From assembly GCF_030272615.1 (NCBI RefSeq), contig NC_081415.1:105165796-105229795 (forward strand): a stretch of DNA of 64,000 nucleotides. The letters run 5' to 3'. Positions within the stretch are counted from its first letter, which is position 1, and every line of letters starts with the position of its first letter. Positions 1-12,230 of the stretch are shown one piece after another. The notes beneath the pieces are model-generated. The model was not told the DNA's origin. It saw nothing but the letters and a program-made list of their open reading frames with translations, and did not search any database. The translations under genes and the position numbers were made by a program. This DNA is from Cryptomeria japonica. Lineage: Eukaryota; Streptophyta; Pinopsida; Cupressales; Cupressaceae.

Positions 1-780
1 ATGAATATTGTACAATGCAAATGTAAAGGAATGAACCAAATAATAAAATTTAAATGATTAAATGAGAGAAATGAAGAACAAATAAATGCATGCAAACCTT
101 CATGTGGTTGAATATCTCTAATAAAACTAACACACAAAAAAAGGAAAAATGTATGGGGTTGTTTGGGGACTTGCCTCAGTCAATTCCCTACTTTGGTGTT
201 TCCACCTCCACAACAACCAAATAGATTGATAGAAGATAGTAAGATAGATAAAAGATAAATGATTCTGATAAATAGATAAATTATTTGATAGATAACTAAA
301 GTGATAAATCTCAATATGCTCATAGATACAAGATAAAAATAAATATATTACCAGATAGGCTTGAGAAAGCCAAGAGGGCAAGAGAGATTATAAAGATTAT
401 CGTGAAAGTGTTCTAACAATGTTGTATCAAGCTATAGAGAGTTGTGTGTGAGAAACAGCTCATGCAAGGAGCCAAGATAACACAAAGATCCAAGAGAGCT
501 TATGTAGAATGAAAATATAGGTTTAAATATATAAGAAGAGGAGTGAAATAAAGTGGTTGATGAGTCATTTCAAGATTATTTTGAACTATTTTATTTGACC
601 TAACATGATAGAAAGTGGATTAATTACCATAATAATATTTTGAACCATAGAATATCATGAGATGCTAGTGTTATGCATGGGTGCCCATGCTATGCACTAG
701 TGTCCAAATAAAAAACACTAAAAAATAGTGGTAGAATTTGATAAAACATAAGGTTAATGTTGTTAGATAATTCAAATAAC
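1..780. other. AT-rich sequence without a recognisable gene
   Basis: No open frame here shows a recognisable domain. The only visible structure is the GATA-rich stretch listed separately. It is probably decayed repeat DNA. Confidence 0.4.
205..345. repeat. GATA-rich degenerate microsatellite
   Basis: Units such as GATA, GATAGATA and AGATAAAT recur throughout this stretch without a fixed register. It looks like an eroded tetranucleotide repeat. The minus-strand open frame across it is rich in Tyr, Leu and Ile because of the repeat and is not believable as a protein. Confidence 0.5.
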
Positions 781-1918
781 TGAAAGACAACTAAGAGGGG
801 GGGTGAATCAGTTGTCACAGATTACCAAAACATTTAGCAATTAAAACTTTAATACCGGAACCCAAAAGATCAATACCGGAATGCATAAACCAATTACCAA
901 AATAGCATATAAACCAATTAAGTATATACAATAATCAGAGAATAAATACCATCCACATGACACCACGATTTATACGTGGAAAACCCGATAAAGGGAAAAA
1001 TCACGGTGGGAAGCCTACCCACAGTCAGATAATAATTCTGCAGTAAGTATGTGAATTACAATTGAGGGGCCTACATTTGCAAGAAGGCCAATTCCGTAGA
1101 GCACACTGCTCATCACAAAAGGAGTCTCACTTACTAAATAGAAATCCAGACTACAATCTGGAGAAATGAATGAACTGCAAAGATAGCATCTCCTATGCCT
1201 GAGTACAGTTCTGATTAAGCTCAATACTGGAGGACTAAATTGTCTTACATAAACCCAACTGGATCACCAATGATCAACCAAAATGATTATTACATTATTC
1301 GCTCCTTACATATACATACCATGATGATCTACAATGAGATCTTACATCATATATATATATACAAACCCTCGACCATAAACAATAAGTTCAACCACCAGAC
1401 AATAAAACAATTACATAATTACAAAACATGTCAGCCAGAGACCAAACAAATAATATCCAACCCATAAGACATCCCGAAAACACATCGAGAGGTCCAGTCC
1501 ACACATTACATTAAGTCGGTTCATAACCTAGATACACCGAGACCTAACTTAGGTCCACATAGGCTAAAGCAATGATCTCAATCTGCCAATTCTCGAACAT
1601 GATCACCATCAGCATCTTGAATCCATACCAGAAGCCGCACCAGCACCACTTATTCAATTCATCAAAGCTCTATCGGTGAAACCCTCATCCGAACCACAAA
1701 CCAAGCTTTCTAGCAAACAAGATAGCATCCGATCACTAGAACAAAACCAACTGACTGAACACGAACATGAGTAGCATGAATAAGCCAATTCCATAAGCCA
1801 AACATACCAGAGCATAATAATCCAATCCAACCTGAAACCAAACAGCCTACTAGGACTAGAAGGATACCGGTAAAGGAGCCAAAATAGCTAGTGTTGACAT
1901 CAATGCAACATATAATCA
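781..1918 (-). mobile_element. Copia-type LTR (3' or solo LTR), minus orientation
   Basis: On the plus strand it begins TGAAAGACAACTAAGAGG, followed by a G-run and GTGAATCAG, and ends with TGTTGACATCAATG shortly before TATAATCA, giving TG...CA ends. Both end signatures are shared with the LTRs of the Copia at 22235-32974. About 190 bases in is the block ACGTGGAAAACCC followed by GGGAAAAATC, also present in the other Copia LTRs of this window. A purine-rich tract on the minus strand (1919-1931) abuts its 5' end, as expected for a 3' LTR. I find no target duplication, so its partner LTR and coding region are lost or elsewhere. Exact ends are uncertain by a few bases. Confidence 0.6.
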
Positions 1919-4255
1919 ATTCCTCCAAATGGCCAACAAATGCAAAAGTGACATAAAAAGGTGGTTGTTAAAAAAGGATTGTGAGCATATTAAGAAGGTA
2001 AAAGGTAATGCAAGGAATGAAATGAACCTATGCAAGTGCTACACTAAAGAAGGTATAAATTATATGTGAAATTTCAAGGGAATGTAATTTAAAATACCGC
2101 ACAAGATCAAATCAAGTCAATAATGGTGTTTTAGATCATGTAGGGAGGTAGGTGGGAGTGAATAGTATAGAACATGCAAATTTTGAAGTTTTTTAGATTG
2201 AGGGTCAAGGGTACCTCATAATAAATAACATTATTGTAGAATATAGATCAAGTGAGTGGCCTAATTCATTCTCAAATAAAATAGATAAGGGAATCCACAC
2301 TAGTGGAACCCTTGTAAAATGTTTAGGCTCTAGTCAATCAAAGCCAAAAAAATACCCAAGTGTGAGAGCCTTGGTCCTAGCATTGTTTTTCTTAAAGCCC
2401 AAAACCTTGCATTATGTTTTGATGTTGACTTTTTTATATCCAATCACCAATCTTTAAGCCACAACCTTGAGTGTCAAGGGTCATGTTTTATTGTCCCCAC
2501 TTTCCTAACAATCGATCAACCAAGATTAGTTTTAATTTTTCAAAAATCTTAGGGCTTATGTATTAAGGAGAAAAATCAATGGCCAACATGCACCCACGTG
2601 CTCTAGATATTTGTACTCTATCATGGTTGTGATATAATGCAATGTTGCCACATCTATGATGGATCTCATTCTCTTGCAAAGAAGAGTAAGCATTATGTCT
2701 AATTTAGGGTCACCTAATTAGTTATAATGTTAGAAAAGAAGAGGAAAATAATAATATGTGTAGCTTCAAATTAACTATAAATTGAATTTAGCAAATAACA
2801 TCAAAAGATAACACCAAAATTACGTGAAGAAACTCTTTCAGGAAGAAACTCCACCAAGAAGAGATAAAAGACTTGTATTATCAAAAAAATGAAATTACAA
2901 TACAACTCTCAAACTCCACTCTTGTATTCAATCTGATAGCATAACCCCTACAAAAAAAATCATGAACAAATTCATATTGTCTCCAATTCAACCCTTTAAT
3001 GTATAGACTCGCGGGGGCTCAAAATACCACCATAAACATCACCATGGGTCAAAACAAGGTTTCTAAATACCATGGTAAAAATCCATATGACCCCTACATG
3101 ATAAAGATAGTATCTTACATGGCATTACACCTTCTTACATATTTTCATAACAATCTATTGAAATAGGAGATATTCTTACATGCATCAAAGGCTATCAACA
3201 ACTTATGTAAGGATTCTCTTACGTATGTAATAATAACTAATTCTAACATCCAAAATGATCTACCCCATTTTTAGCCCTTACAGTTATCTTAGAATCCATC
3301 ATAACATCCCTAAAAATAGGCTTTTCATGTTATACCACTTGATGGACATCTTTTGAAAACTAATAACTTATTTTTTAAGACCCCAACATGTGGCAAAAGT
3401 GACAACTCATAAAAATAACGCCCCTAATGATGGAGAACAATTATTTAATGAGATAAATGTCAAGTAATAATGGGAAAATTTAAAATGATAATAAATAAAT
3501 ACTCTAGAATTGCTAAGGTTGAGACACCTCAATTCCCAATATATGCGACCCTGCAATGTCAAAAGTGTGAAAGCCTACTCAATTGCATGTTGCTACATGA
3601 TTGTACCACATAGAGTGGGACCCCTACATTCTATTAAGCAAAGGAGATCCTAGTACAGTCCCACGATGTCAAAGTCATGGATCCCAAATTCAATTGGAAG
3701 AGCACAAAATTATGACACGAGGTGTTGACTATTGGCTACAATGCAAAGTGTGGTCTAGCAATGTGACACATTTTGATTGGTCCACATCTATTCTAAGCAT
3801 GCAAGTATTTTTTAAACTTTTTTAGATTAATATTGAGTGTCGATAATTTTGTGATATGATAGAATCAGTGACTCACAATCAAAGTTGAGAATGACTAGTT
3901 ATAGACTCCATTGTTTGAGCATGCAAGCAGTTCACAAAACGACTAGTTCTAGATGGATTTTTGGTTGTTTGGATGAAATAAATACATTCTCAAGATCATT
4001 TTAACGAACACTCTCATTTGTAATTGAAATTTTATGGTGAATTGGGCTATTTGTAATGTTTGTGCTAAAACTAGGGTTTGATGTGGATTGGTTTGTAAAT
4101 GGTCATTCCAAGATTACTTTCATTCAATATTACCAAATTTGATGTTTATGAATTTATAATTGCTGCTACAATCTAATTTTATTGAGGAATATAGTGAATT
4201 GTGAAGGACTACTTAACCCTAACCATGACCATAAACCCTAAGTATCTAGCCTATG
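1919..4255. other. Non-coding, decayed sequence
   Basis: After a short purine tract next to the LTR (1919-1931, minus strand), no domain, RNA gene or clean repeat is visible. Open frames are short and of biased composition. Confidence 0.4.
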
Positions 4256-4259
4256 AAAA

Positions 4260-5545
4260 TGAGTCAGTCTACTAGACAGTCTTCAACAACAAATAGGGGA
4301 CTTGATGAAGATATTTTCATACAATGCCTAAGGTCATCAAAGATATATGCTAATATATATGGCTTGAGAGGTTAAAGTGACAAGTTGATCAATTCTCTAG
4401 ATGAGGTTGCAGAGTTATAAATTTATCAATAATTGGATGGTCATAATTCAAGGATTGGTACAAATAAAGGCTGGCTCACTTCCCTCTCTTCAAACCTAGC
4501 TCTTTGATATGGACATACTAGTGGTTTTGAACATGTTTGTGAATGATTATTATGTGTGAGAACGAGGAGAGTGTTATCAATAAATGGATCTTAGATTTGT
4601 TTTTTAAAAGAGTTCATTTTAGATGCATTTGGTCTAAATATGGCAGCAAACAAAGTTGTAATTTTTTTATGCTTTTAAGGAGAAATATCATATGCATAAG
4701 GTTGTGTATAGGTCTGTCTACATCCCAAGACATAGAATAAAAGGTTTGAAAAGAAGCCTATCAAGATATCACAATTTGAGAAGGAGCCTTTTAACTTGGA
4801 AACCTTTAAGGATTATTTCATTAAGGAATATCATTCTTTGTATCAGATAGAGGGAAAAGATGCAAAATTTAAGGTTCCCATACATCTCATGTATATGGCT
4901 ATAGATATTCAAGATTAAATGGTGGACACAAAGTTTGATTTTGTAGTATATCTAATATAAAATATTTATAAACAAATTGTGGCCATCAAGGTTGATAATA
5001 AGAATTTTGACCTCAAGTGGTACATCCCAATGCATCACATGTTTCTATATGTTGGTAGAGGTCTATGAAATAAAGCTCTACATGTTAGAGATGTAGATGA
5101 GAATAAGGTTCCCCATTTCCACATGAGTTATTGTTTGATTAAGATGTGGCAACAAATTGCCTCACCATTGAGGAAGTAATGGAGAAGAGAAGGAAACGGG
5201 TTGGATTAATTAGGAATGATGAGTTGAGGACAAGAAAAAACCCTAAGTTTCTTAGCTCCTTTATAGATGAAAAGGATCCTATAGTTAGGATTTAGAAGAT
5301 GTTGGAAATGTTATCTCATAATGACAAATTGATTGTCCCTAAAGAGCAAAGGCTTGTTCTCCATAGATACCATGGTGCTCCAATTAAACCATGTGCTAGA
5401 GCTCAAAGTGAGGAGCAAGAGGAGCAATCTCAAGATGTTGTTGACCTTAGAGAAACTTATTAAAAGAAAAAAGGTCGTTGACCTAGAGGAGACAGGAAAA
5501 TATGTTGTGATCATTGATGTGGAAGATATTGAACATTCAGAATAT
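4260..5545 (+). pseudogene. Broken coding remnant of unknown family (part 1)
   Basis: Reading the plus strand gives coding-like stretches with ordinary amino-acid composition, broken by stops and frame changes. Examples are a run around 4755-4910 containing QFEKEPFNLETFKDYF and a run around 4980-5150 containing KVDNKNFDLKWYIP. The last open piece (5333-5548) is Lys/Leu/Val rich and ends where the Copia LTR begins. The composition is reminiscent of the extra, env-like open frames of some plant retrotransposons, but I recognise no domain, so the family is unassigned. Similar-looking plus-strand coding text resumes after 7400, so the LTR at 5546 may have split one older sequence. Confidence 0.3.
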
Positions 5546-6613
5546 TGAAAGGGGGGGAGAGTGAATCAATATTTCCTTTTTAAACTTTAAAATCAATCTA
5601 ATTATCACTTTGCAGACTCGTATCAATAAGCATGTAACAGAAATAAATGAATGATCTTGAACATGAGCAACAAAAGTAGAGACACCATTCACAACAACAT
5701 ACACAAGACAACACCAGATTTTTGTATGGAAACCCATTAGGGAAAAACCATAGAGAGGGTTAACTCACAATATAATATTAGTAGTAAATTACAAAATGCT
5801 CATGATAAGACTCATTGTCAAAGTCTCACTACCAAAAGGGCTCATTGCCCAAAAGATGAAGGCTCACTACCCACAAGAGAATAAGTAAACAAAATAAATT
5901 GTTATAGTTGTATCTTACATATGCATATAGTACAGTTCTAATTAGGCTTAGTAGACAGGCTTTGCACACTTCATTAGCTCTTATGTCATTTGCATATGCT
6001 TCAATCACATATAACCACATCATATCACATTTTATCACCATTCCACACATCTACATCATCATTGGAATAGTATATCACATATATACTAATCTATATTTCA
6101 AGTCGGCCACACATGCCTTATCTAATATGTAGATTTCCAAAAATATTTTACATGCTACCATCAAGATGCTTCATACATTTCACCCACATAGGTCAGCCAA
6201 GATATAATAAAAGTTAATGCCAATTAGATACACGCGTTACCTATAATGCTTAATCATGTTCCAAAACTACAAAACCAAAAAATAATCAACTAATGAAATG
6301 TGGATGTCCAGACAAACTGTTATGTTCCGGAGGAACAAAGCAACTGACAAGATGAACTGTCGAACCATGTATCTCACCTTCTGAAGATATATAACATGTA
6401 CAAACTTGAATATTGGTACATCTGATATTCATAAGTATACTATCCAAATCACAAACCCATATCTATAATTGCGGAGCAGCATGGAGAAAAACATAACGAA
6501 CATAACCACATAATTACGAGAGAAACAACAGTTTAAGTCAACAAAAGTATGTTGACATCAATGACAACCAATATAGCCTATACACAACATTCTCCTTTAC
6601 CAAAACTCCAATA
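5546..6613 (-). mobile_element. Copia-type 3' LTR, minus orientation
   Basis: The plus-strand start is TGAAAGG, a G-run and AGAGTGAATCAA, matching the end signature of the Copia LTRs at 781 and 30835. It carries the internal block ACACCAGATTT, then GGAAACCC and GGGAAAAACC, and near its other end GTTGACATCAATGACAAC. A pyrimidine run (6614-6626 on plus, a polypurine tract on minus) follows directly, which identifies this copy as a 3' LTR of a minus-strand element whose interior should lie to the right. No pol domain can be read there, so the element is truncated or rearranged. An alternative right boundary is near 6570, where AATAT recurs on both sides. Confidence 0.6.
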
Positions 6614-6923
6614 ATCTCCCCTTTTTTCATTGATGGCAGCATACAAAAAGTTACTCACTTCAAAACACTTCTCAAAAACATTAGTCTTCAACAAAATTAT
6701 TCTTCATCAAAATTATTTTTTAAAACATTACTTTTCTACTACTCTCCCCTTTTTTTTCATATTGTTATTTACTACTACTCCCCACTACAACTTTCCCTCT
6801 TCATCACTTACTCTCCCCTTTGTCACCATTTCTCCCCCTTTATGCTTACTCTCCCATGTCATCACTCTTTAGTTCTCTCCAATTGTCTCTAATTTTGCCA
6901 AACTTCTCATTCTCTCCCCCTTT
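6614..6923 (-). promoter_or_regulatory. Polypurine tract cluster (primary and internal PPTs)
   Basis: On the plus strand there are pyrimidine runs at 6614-6626, 6743-6757, 6811-6821, 6831-6841 and 6911-6923. The last is followed by TTTGCCATTAA. On the minus strand these are polypurine tracts, the plus-strand DNA primers of LTR retrotransposons. Repeated PPTs upstream of the 3' LTR are a known hallmark of the Sirevirus group of Copia elements. The Sirevirus assignment is inference, because no pol accompanies this copy. Confidence 0.5.
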
Positions 6924-7025
6924 GCCATTAAGGATAAAGGGTATCAAAAAAAGGATATCTTCACATAGCTTCCCTCTAACAACAGCAATGCAATTTAGAA
7001 AGAAGAAAAAAAAGGTCGCAATTAC

Positions 7026-7511
7026 CTATATGCGGGAAAATATCCTTATACTTTTCTTTATGCCATTAGGTTCCTCAAGCATTTTCCACACTTTATCAAT
7101 TTCAAAGGGATCTTCATCAGAAGAACCAAGGGGTTCCTTTGACTTTTCTTCTTCTGCAACAACTATCTCATTTTTCTTCACATCAACTTCAATAGTTTTA
7201 ACATCATTAATGCTAATAATTTTATTCTTTTCCTTTCTATCTAACTTCTTCTTCTTTGGAATCAGAGAAGGGACCTCAATAGATGTTTTGAATCTCTTCT
7301 TACCGAAGGAGGATCCTTTCAGAGCAACATGTCTAGCATCATCTGTTCCAAAACAACCAAAACTCCAACATAAGATTGATGCAAAAGACGTTACTAGATA
7401 AGAGGCTTTGAAGCTTGAATCTTCACCTTCTAGGGTAATTATTCTAATTTTTCCTACAAGAAAGAGGGATGAAAACCTTAAGGTTGTCAGGGGTAATACA
7501 AATGACATCAA
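7026..7511 (-). CDS. Unclassified open frame, 161 codons, doubtful
   Basis: The longest frame near the PPT cluster. The predicted protein has a basic patch (PKKKKLDRKEKNK around residue 89) and an acidic C-terminal half (KSKEPLGSSDEDPFEIDKVW). I recognise no domain. It lies where the 3' end of a minus-strand Copia interior would be, so it could be part of an extra retrotransposon frame. However, a plus-strand frame (6820-7401) overlaps it, and plus-strand coding-like text continues to its right. It may equally be a chance frame in decayed DNA. Confidence 0.2.
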   Translation of the reverse strand: MMSFVLPLTTLRFSSLFLVGKIRIITLEGEDSSFKASYLVTSFASILCWSFGCFGTDDARHVALKGSSFGKKRFKTSIEVPSLIPKKKKLDRKEKNKIISINDVKTIEVDVKKNEIVVAEEEKSKEPLGSSDEDPFEIDKVWKMLEEPNGIKKSIRIFSRI

Positions 7512-8860
7512 TGATTTGGCTTGTCATCAATTTTTGTCTAATGATGATCGTGAACACCCAAGAGTTTAGAGACGATGTGATGAGGGTCAAAAGAGATGAC
7601 TATCAAAGAGGGGTTGTTGAGGAAAAGAATAAAACTAATTCTTCTAAGTGGCAAGAGGTGGCAAAGCAAATATTTCCACAAATTGATTTCATGGTTGATA
7701 ATATCACTCCTGAAAAGGAAGAGAAATGGTGGAGAGTGAAATATTTTTACTTCCAAATTGGGATATTGCTACTAAATTGGCTTGTTATACTTTTAAGAAT
7801 CAAAATAAAGAAGTATATAGTATTGAGGAGCAAGTAGATAATTCTTTCTCGAGGTCAATATTTAGCTCTAGTTTTGAATCATTGGCAATTAGGGCCTCGG
7901 CTTCAAATACTAATAAACCAAATATTGTTTGTAGTGTTGAAGAGATAAGAGAAGATGTAATAATGAAGAGGGTGTTAGATACCCCTATCCCACAAGTTGC
8001 ATTAATTAGTAGTAAGCACTGATTCATTTAATGAGGCCACTATTAAGAAATTATAGGCAGGTCATGATGAGCTAAAGCATAAATATATGTAGGTGATGTT
8101 TGAAAAGAATAAAGTATAAAGAGTTGGCATCAACAAGTGCATCTGTAACTATCATCTCAAACCATTCAAGCTTGGAGAAGAATTTTTATTAGACAAAGAA
8201 ATATTTATTTTAGAAATTAAAGAGTTGGAGTAGATCCAAATAATCAAGGAAGAAAAAATGCAAATCATAGGTAAGGTGGTGACATACTTGGTTAACTTTA
8301 GGTTATTCAAAATAATTGATAAGGTAGATGATACATACAAAGAATATGTGGATTTAAAATATACCTTATCCAAACATGAATCGGACTCTAAGAACATAAA
8401 AGCGATAAAGGATAGGTGGATTCCAAGGGATTTAGAAACAAGGCAAATTGCCAAGTATCTAGATTTGATCTTGATAGACCTACAAAAATAAAGTCAACCA
8501 GTGAGATGATGGAGATTCTTGAAAAGGTGGTAGCCTACATGATAGATTTTGATAATAAATTGAGAGACAAGATAAAGAAGGTCAAGCTAAAACCTTGGAG
8601 AAATGGAAGGTGGAATTTGGCAACATAGGCCCTAATCTTGTATTTTTTGTATGTGTAATAATGAATTGAAAATGAGTATTCTTAATACTAAATTGGATGA
8701 AATGTATGTTGTCGAGGTAATTTTTGGTAGTTTTGGCAAAGAAACTAGGGTGATTCTGGATGCAAGATATGAAATAAATAATGAGAGAATCAACAAGATT
8801 CAAGAATTCCAATGGGCATTTGAGAGGATGCATGTGTCATGGGAAGATGAATATGGAGAT
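7400..8860 (+). pseudogene. Broken coding remnant of unknown family (part 2)
   Basis: Several plus-strand pieces read like protein: 7726-8022 (98 codons, including LLPNWDIATKLACYTF and a Ser-rich stretch), 8258-8491 (Lys/Asp-rich, probably helical, with KDRWIPRDLETRQIAKYLDL) and 8651-8863. Stops and frame changes separate them. The charged helical composition resembles the C-terminal half of long accessory retrotransposon frames, but no named domain is visible. It may be the continuation of the remnant at 4260-5545, separated by the LTR insertion. Confidence 0.3.
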
Positions 8861-8869
8861 TGAGCATAT

Positions 8870-11035
8870 TTTCATTTCAATCAGTTCTCAGATTTCAACA
8901 AATAAGATCCGGCTCAATAAGTGACCTAATTTTGGCAATATTATAGTGGTGCAACATTTTTGGTCGAAGCAGACGGTTCAAGCATCAAGATTGGAGATTT
9001 CATTGGAAATATGTGTTCCTTAATCTATTTTAAAATATAAAATCTTTTATTTTAATGGGCAAAAGTTCCCAAGCATATTTTGTTATTAGGTCCTAGATTG
9101 ACATGTTTTGCCTTTTCTAGTAAAGTAACTTGTACTATTATAAAAAGGACCATCAGTTGTAAATAATTTTTAGTTTTTTATTAGATATAGTTGAATTTTT
9201 TGTGATTTCTAGACATATTCAATAAGAAAAGTGACAATTCAGTGTTGCAAAACAAATTTTGCAACATGTAAGTGGAATAATTTGTATGACAACTTTTCTA
9301 TGTAGTGATAAGGTAGAATCCTCTAAATATGAAGTTTCAATGTCAAAGAAAGATAGTTTCATGTGATATTTTGACTTTGTAACCCTGGATAGGCATCAGT
9401 CTAAGGTTATTCTTGGTCCAAAACCTAGGTTCCAAAATCCTAAAATACAAAACAACAATTTAATTTATTTTAATGTGTTCAAATTTCTCCATATTCTCAA
9501 GGTACTAAATTGAAGAGTTATTAAGGATCTAGCTAATATGATAAGAAATCATTTAAACCTTATATGTAATCTTATCTCTTTTTGATCAATAGAGGGAGCT
9601 ATCCCCATAATATAACACTAAAAAAAAATTAAAAAAATCATTCAGACCTTAATAAAAGTTATGAGAACATTTCTTCTTTGATCAATATCTCAACATACAA
9701 GGATTATTATTCTAGATATTATAATATTGGCTACCCCCCAAGTCTTGCAAAACCCAAAGTATAGAGGAGAACAAAGTTTTTTCTCCTATTCATCAGTCAT
9801 TGATCTAAGAGTCTCAAGGACTAAAGATAGCTACTTTATATAGATAATTAGGATATTAGTTAGAAAGACTAACACATACATCTCCAAACCTAAAGGGATA
9901 TAATAAATAAGGTATCAAGAGTCAAGGATTGAAGGTGCCAACAAATTCATCTCTTGAGGTATATAAAATGGGGTAAGTTTGAACGCACAATCTTAAAAGG
10001 GTGAACATTGTGGAATATTGAAGATTAGGATTTGGGAGTACTTCTTACATGGTACTTAAATAAGGATTTTTTTCACCCATGGTTTTAATGAGATAACATA
10101 ATGAAAGTGTTAGGGATCAAGGATTACGGATACTTCGCACCTTGTATCATTATAGAGGTAATCCTATCTCTTTGACTCCAACCACAATATATGAAATGAC
10201 ACATCAAATTTAAATGATTGGGGATACTAAGGAATATATAGTAGGTAGAGGGATAATTAAAACTTGGGATTTCAAAGGTAACTTAGTGTTAAGTACCAAG
10301 AAATTGGGTTGTGGGTGAAAGTTATGTTAATTATAAGAAGTCTGAAACATTGAGAAAGAAATGTCTAATATTCTAACAGAGGCAAAGGAAAAAGGTAGAG
10401 TTGGGAGGAAAGGTATACTAAGAAGGGAAGCTTTGAAGCCCTAATATTAAATATAAAACTTATAATTATTAACATAAAACCTCAATAATTAGAACATTTG
10501 GGACCTTTTCAACGTTAAACGTGTGATAGACACATGGGAGATGACATCAAACAACACTTAGGAAAACCTTGAAGGTGTAGATGCATTAGATTAGGATTTT
10601 CTTGAAATTGTATTAGGTTTACAAGGGGATTGGATTAATATGGTGATAACAATGAAGGACGGGGATTACAGATGATAATGGATAGGGGATGATTAGGTAT
10701 GTTTTTTTTAGATCCAAATCCAAATCTGAGGGGTTAACTTTTAAGCCCAAATTTTAAATACAAGGACAATACACCAAAAATATTGCATAAAGATAAAACT
10801 AACTACAAAAATTAATTCCTTATGTTTTTTTAATAAATTAAAAAAATACTAAAAAAAAATTTGTATGCCAAAGTTATTAGCATTCAGTTGACTTTAAATG
10901 CATGCACCTAATTCTTTAAGTAATATATGAAAAATATTTTAAAACCCATTGTACATATTTGAGTCCTCTTTCCAAAACACTTTGAATTTCAAAAATATGA
11001 TAACTAAATGAAAAGTTATGCCCATTTTTAAAAAA
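8870..11035. other. Non-coding, decayed sequence
   Basis: No gene or clear repeat boundary is seen. Loosely similar phrases containing 'aggatt' recur between about 9470 and 10690, suggesting a very old repeat-rich retrotransposon interior, but no unit could be defined. Confidence 0.35.
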
Positions 11036-11059
11036 AATGTTTTTTTTTGTAGCACTAGT

Positions 11060-11190
11060 GCCAAAGCACAGGCACATGCACCAAAAATCGAGTAGAGACA
11101 CTGAAACTCAAGGTGGAGGTACCAAAACTCAAGAGGAGGCACCAAAATCAAGCATAGGAACTGGAATTTAGGCAAAGGCACTAATCCAAA
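11060..11190. repeat. Short tandem array next to an old Gypsy primer binding site
   Basis: About five to six imperfect copies of a ~20-base unit with core GGCACCAAAATCAAG (variants ACTGAAACTCAAG, TACCAAAACTCAAG). It lies just inside the primer binding site of the LTR at 11266-12230, the same place where the intact Gypsy at 39379-50474 has one of its CAGACGC arrays. The minus-strand open frames across it are repeat artefacts. Confidence 0.5.
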
Positions 11191-11243
11191 ACCTGTAACA
11201 TAAAACTACACAACTTGAAGTTTGATTGGCAAAAAGGGATGTG

Positions 11244-11262
11244 GGTCTTGCCAAGCATGCCT
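11244..11262 (-). promoter_or_regulatory. Decayed primer binding site
   Basis: The plus-strand sequence GGTCTTGCCAAGCATGCC lines up base for base, mostly with transitions, with GGTCCCACCGGGCGTGCC at 49681-49698, the primer binding site of the intact Gypsy. It sits directly next to the LTR end at 11266, so the neighbouring LTR is a 5' LTR. Confidence 0.55.
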
Positions 11263-11265
11263 AGA

Positions 11266-12230
11266 TGAATATGATGAAAGGATAAGGGATATGAAGAGAT
11301 ATAATAAATTAAAACACAATATTTACCTTGTCTTTTACCTTCTCACCTCATGGATTAAGTGAAAGTAAATGCACCCATGTCTACTTGATTTGCCCCTATT
11401 GATATCGTTGTTGGTTGAAATGTGGTTGCTTAAACTAGTAGCATGATTTTAGGATGAGGGTTCGATAGAAGAAAAAATAATGGAATGAAGGTAGATTGAG
11501 TGATGAAAAACACAATGATATCATATGAAGAGATGATAAAAATGAGAGAAGAGGCCTACATTTATAGATTTTTCATGAGGCTTAGCCTTGTGACAAGTGT
11601 CACAATGAGAAGTGAGGTGTAGGGCTAAGTGTGCTCACACATGGGGAAGCTCATGAAACAGACATGTCTATGAAATATGTAATAAATAGGTTGACTTGTG
11701 AACATGATATGTGTAAGAGTTAGAGGGTTTGTGAAAGTGACATGTATGTGACATATCTATTAGGTAGGGTGGCTATAATGTGATTTTTCATGCTCAAACA
11801 TGTGTGAGCAAGTGGAGGATAGGGACACTTGTCACATGATGATAAGTTTAGATCTTGATCCATGTAAATGGATTCAAGGGTTGGGATTGATTGGACAAGG
11901 ATTGAGGTGAGGTGGAATTAAATAATAAGAAAAATGGTAATGAGGGTTAATTAACCTAAATCAAGTAATTAAGGAGATATTAATTAATTGATTTAGTTAA
12001 AATCGTTTATGGGACAAGGTTAGGAATAATTAAATAAATAAAAATTTATTTAATTAAAGGCTTGAGATAAAAGTAAAGGTTAAATGTAATTAAACAAATG
12101 TAAATTTATTTAATCAATAATGAGGGGTAAAGATAATGAATTAATTAATTAAATAATAAATATTCATTTAATTGGCTAGAATGGGATAAGGTCAAGTGTG
12201 ATCAGGTATGGATGAATTGAGGTATCTACA
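11266..12230 (-). mobile_element. Old Gypsy 5' LTR, minus orientation
   Basis: The plus-strand start TGAATATGATGAAAGGATAA resembles the LTR start TGTATATGGTGAAAATGGAT at 39379. The end GAGGTATCTACA resembles GAGTGTCTACA at 40150 and 50474. Between 11920 and 12180 it has several AATTAAATAAATAAA/TTTATTTAATT palindromic blocks like those of the intact Gypsy LTRs. The adjoining primer binding site to the left shows it is the 5' LTR of a minus-strand element. The rest of that element is not recognisable. Confidence 0.6.

Noticed and set aside
10916-11181. Minus-strand frames of 61 and 80 codons, hydrophobic and Cys rich
   Set aside because: They run through the short leader repeat and a T-rich stretch and show no homology I recognise.
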